A stretch of DNA of 27,278 nucleotides, from assembly GCA_045650025.1 (NCBI GenBank), contig JAZRQR010000054.1:1-27278 (forward strand). Direction: 5' to 3'. This DNA comes from SVQP01 sp045650025 (GTDB lineage Bacteria; Bacillota; Clostridia; Oscillospirales; CAG-272). The notes under the pieces were generated by a model, which worked only from the letters and a program-made list of their open reading frames with translations, ran no database searches and was not told the DNA's origin. The position numbers and the translations under genes were made by a program. How positions within the stretch are numbered: position 1 is the first letter of the stretch; each line of letters opens with the position of its first letter. Of this stretch, positions 22,986-27,278 are shown one piece after another.

Positions 22986-23723
22986 ATGACACAAGGACTT
23001 TACAAGGTTCTCTCGAACCAACAACTGACAAGCACCGTATACCGCATGGTGGTCGCAGGTGACGTTTCGGCGCTGACGCGCCCCGGTCAGTTCGTCAACT
23101 TCAAGATTGACGGGCTGTACCTCCGCCGCCCCATCTCGGTATGCGACTACGATACCGCTGCAGGCACCATCACCTTGATCTACAAGGTGGTGGGTGTCGG
23201 CACCGAAAAGCTGGCAGAGGCGCAGGTGGGGGACACCTTTGACCTGCTGGTTGGCCTTGGTAACGGCTACGACGTCACCACCGCGGGCGACTCTCCCGTG
23301 CTGATCGGCGGCGGCGTGGGCATTCCCCCGCTCTACGGTCTTTGCAAGGTGCTGCGCGCACAGGGCAAGAGCGTCAAGGTAATCTTAGGCTTTAACACCA
23401 AGGACGAGATCTTCTATGAGGACGAGTTCAAGGCGCTGGGCGCAGACGTTTACGTGACCACCGTGGACGGCTCTTACGGCACCAAGGGCTTTGTTACGGG
23501 CGTGCTGACCGAGCTGGAATACAGCTACTTCTACACCTGCGGCCCTATGCCCATGTTCAAGGCGGTCAACGCCGCATCGGTCACCTCGGGTCAGTTCAGC
23601 TTTGAGGAGCGCATGGGCTGCGGCTTCGGCGCATGCATGGGCTGCTCCTGCAAGACCAAATACGGCAATAAGCGCATCTGCAAGGATGGCCCCGTACTCG
23701 TAAAGGAGGAGATCGTATGGTAA
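22986..23723 (+). CDS. pyrK: Dihydroorotate dehydrogenase electron-transfer subunit
   Basis: A 245-residue ferredoxin-reductase-type protein that passes electrons from PyrD to NAD+. The FAD-binding segment is LRRPISVCDY (about 44-53), the NAD segment GGGVGIPPLY is near 110-120, and the [2Fe-2S] ligands are Cys 212, 217, 220 and 232 (CGFGACMGCSC ... RIC). ATG 22986 with AAGGAG upstream is preferred to the in-frame start seven codons earlier, which would overlap the end of carB. It overlaps pyrD by 7 bases. Confidence 0.95.
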   Translation: MTQGLYKVLSNQQLTSTVYRMVVAGDVSALTRPGQFVNFKIDGLYLRRPISVCDYDTAAGTITLIYKVVGVGTEKLAEAQVGDTFDLLVGLGNGYDVTTAGDSPVLIGGGVGIPPLYGLCKVLRAQGKSVKVILGFNTKDEIFYEDEFKALGADVYVTTVDGSYGTKGFVTGVLTELEYSYFYTCGPMPMFKAVNAASVTSGQFSFEERMGCGFGACMGCSCKTKYGNKRICKDGPVLVKEEIVW

Positions 23724-24628
23724 ACACCAAAGTCAATCTCTCGGGTATTACGCTGGATAACCCGGTCATCCCCGCTTCGGGCACGTTTGGCTACGGCTAC
23801 GAATTTGCCCATTGGTACGACATCAACTGCCTTGGCACCTTCTCTTTCAAGGGCACAACCAAGGATCCCCGCTTTGGCAACCCCACGCCCCGTATTGCAG
23901 AGTGCACCTCGGGTATGATCAATGCCGTAGGTCTGCAGAACCCCGGTGTGGATGCCGTGATCGCGCACGAGCTGCCCCTCTTGGCAGAGTGCTTCCACAA
24001 GCCTGTTATGGCAAACGTTTCGGGTTTTTCGATTGAGGATTACGCATACACCTGCGAAAAGTTGGACTCCCAGCCCCAGATCGGTTGGCTGGAGGTCAAT
24101 ATCTCCTGCCCCAACGTACACGGCGGCGGCATGAGCTTTGGCACCTCGCCCGAGGCGGCTGCAGAGGTCACCCGCGCTGTCAAGGCGGTCACCACCAAGC
24201 CGGTCTACATCAAGCTCTCACCCAACGTCACCGACATCGTGTCCATCGCAAAGGCTTGCGAACAGGCGGGTGCGGACGGCATCAGCATGATCAACACGCT
24301 CATGGGCATGCGCATTGATCTCAAGACCAAAAAGCCTGTCATTTACAACAAGTCGGGCGGATTTTCCGGTCCTGCAATCAAGCCTGTAGCGCTTTCCATG
24401 GTCTACAGAGTTTACGAGGCTGTCAACATCCCGATCATCGGTATGGGCGGCCTTTCCACGGCAGAGGACGTTATTGAAATGATGCTGGCAGGTGCAACCG
24501 CAGTTGAGATCGGTGCGGCAAACCTGATTGACCCCTGCGCGGCAAAGAACATTATTGACGACCTGCCCCGCGTTATGGAAAAATACGGAATTACAAATTT
24601 GCAAGATATTATCGGAGGAGCACACTAA
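23717..24628 (+). CDS. pyrD: Dihydroorotate dehydrogenase, class 1B catalytic subunit
   Basis: A 303-residue FMN TIM barrel that oxidises dihydroorotate to orotate. The catalytic base is Cys131 in VNISCPNVHGGG, as in class 1 enzymes. FKGTT, NAVGLQNPG and the FMN-phosphate segment GMGGLSTAEDVIEMMLAGA are also in place. With PyrK beside it, the enzyme would be NAD-linked (class 1B), the usual form in anaerobic Firmicutes. AAGGAGGAG stands before the ATG, inside the end of pyrK. Confidence 0.96.
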   Translation: MVNTKVNLSGITLDNPVIPASGTFGYGYEFAHWYDINCLGTFSFKGTTKDPRFGNPTPRIAECTSGMINAVGLQNPGVDAVIAHELPLLAECFHKPVMANVSGFSIEDYAYTCEKLDSQPQIGWLEVNISCPNVHGGGMSFGTSPEAAAEVTRAVKAVTTKPVYIKLSPNVTDIVSIAKACEQAGADGISMINTLMGMRIDLKTKKPVIYNKSGGFSGPAIKPVALSMVYRVYEAVNIPIIGMGGLSTAEDVIEMMLAGATAVEIGAANLIDPCAAKNIIDDLPRVMEKYGITNLQDIIGGAH

Positions 24629-25326
24629 TGGGAAAAGACGTAATTATTGCTTGTGACTTTGCGTCCAAGGCAGACACACTTGCTTTCTTGGACAAGTTTG
24701 AAAACAAATCTCTCTACCTCAAGATCGGTATGGAGCTGTTCTATGCAGAAGGTCCGGACATCGTGCGCGAGATCAAGGCGCGCGGCCACAAGATCTTCCT
24801 TGACCTCAAGCTGCACGATATTCCCAACACCGTAAAGAAGGCAATGAACGTGCTCTCCCGTCTGGACGTTGACATGTGCAACCTGCACGCTGCAGGCACC
24901 TGCGCTATGATGGAAGCTGCTCTGGAGGGCCTGACCAGACCCGACGGCACGCGTCCTTTGCTCATCGCCGTTACCCAGCTGACCTCGACCAGCCAGGAGC
25001 GCATGACTGAGGACCTGCTCATCGATCAGCCCATTGACAAGGTGGTTATGCACTACGCGCAGAACGCAAAGAAATCGGGACTTGACGGCATCGTTTGCTC
25101 TCCCCTGGAGGCAGGCAAGGTGCACGACCTTTGCGGCAAGGAATTCGTAACCGTTACCCCCGGCGTTCGCTTTGCGGATGGCGATAAGGGCGACCAGGTA
25201 CGCGTCATGACCCCTGCAGAGGCAAAGAAGATCGGCTCTGACTACATCGTTGTGGGCAGACCCATCACCGCAGCTGCTGACCCCGTTGCAGCTTACGACC
25301 GCTGCGTAGCAGAGTTCTGCGATTAA
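24628..25326 (+). CDS. pyrF: Orotidine 5'-phosphate decarboxylase
   Basis: The protein (232 residues) catalyses the last step, OMP to UMP. The catalytic tetrad can be placed as K32 (LKIGME), D59, K61 and D64 (DLKLHDIPNT); D10 binds the ribose. The C-terminal VTPGVRF and YIVVGRPIT phosphate-binding segments are normal. The stop of pyrD and the start of pyrF share a base (TAATG), with a GGAGGAG ribosome site upstream. Confidence 0.96.
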   Translation: MGKDVIIACDFASKADTLAFLDKFENKSLYLKIGMELFYAEGPDIVREIKARGHKIFLDLKLHDIPNTVKKAMNVLSRLDVDMCNLHAAGTCAMMEAALEGLTRPDGTRPLLIAVTQLTSTSQERMTEDLLIDQPIDKVVMHYAQNAKKSGLDGIVCSPLEAGKVHDLCGKEFVTVTPGVRFADGDKGDQVRVMTPAEAKKIGSDYIVVGRPITAAADPVAAYDRCVAEFCD

Positions 25327-25343
25327 TTACAAGGAGTATCAAT

Positions 25344-26000
25344 ATGGAAAACTACAAGAGAGAATTTATACAATTTCTGGAGTCTGCCGGTGTTCTGAAA
25401 TTCGGTGACTTCACCGCAAAGTCCGGCAGAAAGATCCCCTACTTCATCAACGCAGGCATGATCAAGACCGGCAACGACATCGCAACGCTGGGCGAATTCT
25501 ACGCCAAGGCATATTTCGAAAAGCTGGGCAAGAAGCAGGCTGTTCTCTACGGTCCTGCCTATAAGGGCATTTCCCTTTCCGTTTCCGCCGCTGTGGCTCT
25601 CTCCAAGAACGGCCTCAACGTTCCTTTCTTCTTCAACCGTAAGGAGGTCAAGGATCACGGTGAGGGCGGCGTATTCGTCGGCTACGTTCCCACGCCCGGC
25701 GAGGAGATCATCATCATCGAGGACGTTATCACCGCCGGCACCGCTATCCGCGAGTCTATGGAGATCCTCTCCCACCTCGAGGGCACCAAGGTAGCTGCTA
25801 CCTTCATCATGGTTGACCGTAAGGAAAAGGGTCAGGGCGAGAAGGGCGCTATGCAGGAGATCGAGGAGCAGTTCGGCTTCCCCGTATACTCCATCGTGGA
25901 CGTTTACGACATCATTGAGTACCTCGAAGAGGATCCCAAGAATGAGGAGAACGTCACCCGCATCAAGAATTACCTCGCCGTTAACGGCGCAAAGGCTTGA
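25344..26000 (+). CDS. pyrE: Orotate phosphoribosyltransferase
   Basis: A 218-residue type I phosphoribosyltransferase that joins orotate and PRPP to OMP. The PRPP loop is IIIIEDVITAGTA (residues 122-134). The YGPAYKGI segment and the mobile loop FFNRKEVKDHGEGG are characteristic of PyrE. AAGGAG before ATG 25344; 17 bases after pyrF. Confidence 0.96.
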   Translation: MENYKREFIQFLESAGVLKFGDFTAKSGRKIPYFINAGMIKTGNDIATLGEFYAKAYFEKLGKKQAVLYGPAYKGISLSVSAAVALSKNGLNVPFFFNRKEVKDHGEGGVFVGYVPTPGEEIIIIEDVITAGTAIRESMEILSHLEGTKVAATFIMVDRKEKGQGEKGAMQEIEEQFGFPVYSIVDVYDIIEYLEEDPKNEENVTRIKNYLAVNGAKA

Positions 26001-26035
26001 TTCATCCACCATATCCCAAGAAAGGCATCACAACT

Positions 26036-27112
26036 ATGAGAAGTTTGATTGACACGGTCGAGCTGACCGTTGATGAGCTGGATCAACTGATCGCCACCGC
26101 GTGCGACATTGCGGATCACCCCGCAAAGTACGCGCATGCTTGCCAGGGCAAGATCCTGGCTACCCTGTTCTTTGAGCCCTCTACCCGTACTCGCCTGAGC
26201 TTTGAAGCAGCTATGCTGGGTCTTGGCGGTAACGTCATTTCGGTTTCCAGCGCAAGCTCCTCCTCCGCATCCAAGGGCGAAAGCGTAGCAGATACCGCAA
26301 AGGTAGTTTCCTGCTATGCAGATATTATTGCAATGCGTCATCCCTTGGAGGGTGCTGCTCTGGTAGCGGCAACCAACGCCTCTATCCCCGTGATCAACGC
26401 AGGTGACGGCGGCCATTGCCATCCCACCCAGACCGTGGCAGACCTTTACACCATCTACCGTGAAAAGGGCAGACTCCACGACCTGACCGTAGGCTTTTGC
26501 GGCGACCTCAAGTACGGCAGAACCGTACACTCGCTGATCAATGCACTCTCCCGCTACACCGGCATTAAGATCGTGCTGATCTCCCCCGAGGAGCTGCGCC
26601 TGCCCGGTTACATGTTCTCCGAGGTGCTGGATAAGAACGGCATGCCCTACGAGGAGACCACCGATCTGGTATCTGCTATGCCCGAGCTGGACGTGCTGTA
26701 CATGACGCGCGTGCAGGGCGAGCGCTTTGCCGATCAGGAGCAGTACATGCGCCTGCGCGACACCTACATCCTCTCCCCCGACAAGCTGGAGACCGCAAAG
26801 AAGGATATGTGCATCCTGCATCCGCTGCCCCGCGTCAACGAGATCTCGGTTGCCATTGATGATGATCCCAGAGCATGCTACTTCAAGCAGGTGCTGGGCG
26901 GCAAGCTGATGCGCATGGCACTCATTCTCAAGCTGCTGGAGGATGCAAAGCAGAACAAAACCGTCGTTCGCCCCACCGCGAACACCACGCTGGGCAAGAC
27001 CTGCAAGAACAGACGCTGCATCTGCCACACCGAGCAGGAGCTCCCCCAGAGCTTTGTGCAGTCTGAGAACGGCACCTGGCGTTGCCTGTGGTGCGATACC
27101 CAGGCAGAGTAA
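26036..27112 (+). CDS. pyrB: Aspartate carbamoyltransferase fused to a PyrI-like zinc motif
   Basis: A 358-residue protein. Residues 1 to about 305 are a standard catalytic chain (E. coli 310): FFEPSTRTRLSFE binds carbamoyl phosphate, the ASKGES segment provides the 80s-loop Ser/Lys, and RHPLEGA, GDGGHCHPTQT, MTRVQGERF and the HPLPRVNEI loop follow. After a linker (about 306-322) comes a C-terminal segment with Cys 323, 328, 350 and 353 (CKNRRC ... CLWC), spaced CX4C-X21-CX2C. It matches the zinc domain at the end of PyrI (CX4C...CX2C, HxE and SF between). The allosteric nucleotide domain of PyrI is absent and no pyrI follows. I chose ATG 26036 with AGAAAGG upstream; the longer frame begins inside pyrE. 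It is last in the operon. Confidence 0.94.
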   Translation: MRSLIDTVELTVDELDQLIATACDIADHPAKYAHACQGKILATLFFEPSTRTRLSFEAAMLGLGGNVISVSSASSSSASKGESVADTAKVVSCYADIIAMRHPLEGAALVAATNASIPVINAGDGGHCHPTQTVADLYTIYREKGRLHDLTVGFCGDLKYGRTVHSLINALSRYTGIKIVLISPEELRLPGYMFSEVLDKNGMPYEETTDLVSAMPELDVLYMTRVQGERFADQEQYMRLRDTYILSPDKLETAKKDMCILHPLPRVNEISVAIDDDPRACYFKQVLGGKLMRMALILKLLEDAKQNKTVVRPTANTTLGKTCKNRRCICHTEQELPQSFVQSENGTWRCLWCDTQAE

Positions 27113-27125
27113 TCCACGCCAAAAT

Positions 27126-27170
27126 AAAAAAAGAGAACGAACGGCTTTTTCCGTTCGTTCTCTTTTTTTT
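27126..27170 (+). terminator. Strong terminator of the pyrimidine operon
   Basis: AAGAGAACGAACGG/CCGTTCGTTCTCTT perfect 14-bp stem with flanking A and T runs, so it could work on both strands. Confidence 0.93.
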
Positions 27171-27176
27171 ACCCGA

Positions 27177-27278
27177 TCAATTAGCCGTACGGGAGTCGAA
27201 CCAAGTTGGTTTTGACGAGCAGATTTTCTCGATCCCTTTATCTTTCCCCTTGGACATATTGCCTATATGCCCTGCGGG
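27177..27278 (-). other. Partial minus-strand frame or tRNA-like 3' end at the window edge
   Basis: On the minus strand a frame is open from the window edge for 33 codons and stops at TGA (27179-27177), with end KPTWFDSRTAN. The same bases (27202-27182) read GGTTCGACTCCCG then TACGGCTA, which looks like the T-loop to acceptor end of a tRNA, but the 5' T-stem does not pair well and the tRNA body is not seen. It may be the end of a coding gene or a tRNA-derived attachment-site remnant; the window is too short to decide. Confidence 0.25.

Overview
The window looks like chromosomal DNA from a strictly anaerobic, fairly GC-rich member of the Clostridia, most likely an Oscillospiraceae/Ruminococcaceae-type gut organism. 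The grounds are strong AGGAGG-type ribosome sites, TTGACA/TATAAT promoters, a class 1B dihydroorotate dehydrogenase (PyrK-PyrD), a KtrAB potassium system, and a block of oxygen- and superoxide-scavenging enzymes typical of anaerobes. No rRNA, intact tRNA, CRISPR array, insertion sequence or phage gene is visible. Species-level identity cannot be read from the sequence.

Layout. (1) 1-3712: end of a sugar-catabolic operon with a truncated Gfo/Idh/MocA oxidoreductase, a GH78-like six-hairpin glycosidase and a BadF/BcrA-type sugar kinase. (2) 3777-5402: a single-gene unit encoding a secreted, C-terminally anchored protein, with near-identical terminators on each side. (3) 5403-5690: an intergenic stretch packed with hairpins. 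(4) 5691-8309: a Crp/Fnr regulator divergent from a D-2-hydroxyacid dehydrogenase and a dicluster ferredoxin-domain protein; three similar palindromes lie between them. (5) 8325-11355: an oxygen-defence operon encoding a flavodiiron/flavin reductase/rubredoxin fusion, superoxide reductase, ferritin and a 52-residue rubredoxin. (6) 11384-14968: a ZIP metal transporter, three small membrane proteins of unknown function, xanthine phosphoribosyltransferase, and a cluster of REP-like GTAAC-bounded palindromes. (7) 15026-17205: KtrB-KtrA potassium uptake. (8) 17194-27170: a full de novo pyrimidine operon, pyrC-carA-carB-pyrK-pyrD-pyrF-pyrE-pyrB, with a leader of about 240 nt and a strong terminator.

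The most unusual content is in the pyrimidine operon. The CarA subunit lacks both the nucleophilic Cys and the catalytic His of its glutaminase domain: Gly255 and Ala339 stand where E. coli has Cys269 and His353. This carbamoyl-phosphate synthetase may therefore use free ammonia. At the other end of the operon, PyrB carries a C-terminal four-cysteine motif that matches the zinc domain of PyrI, but it has no nucleotide-binding allosteric domain, and no pyrI follows. Together with an unrecognised leader RNA and no PyrR site that I can see, this points to an unusual entry step and control of UMP synthesis.

All family assignments are from motif reading only. No database search was possible.
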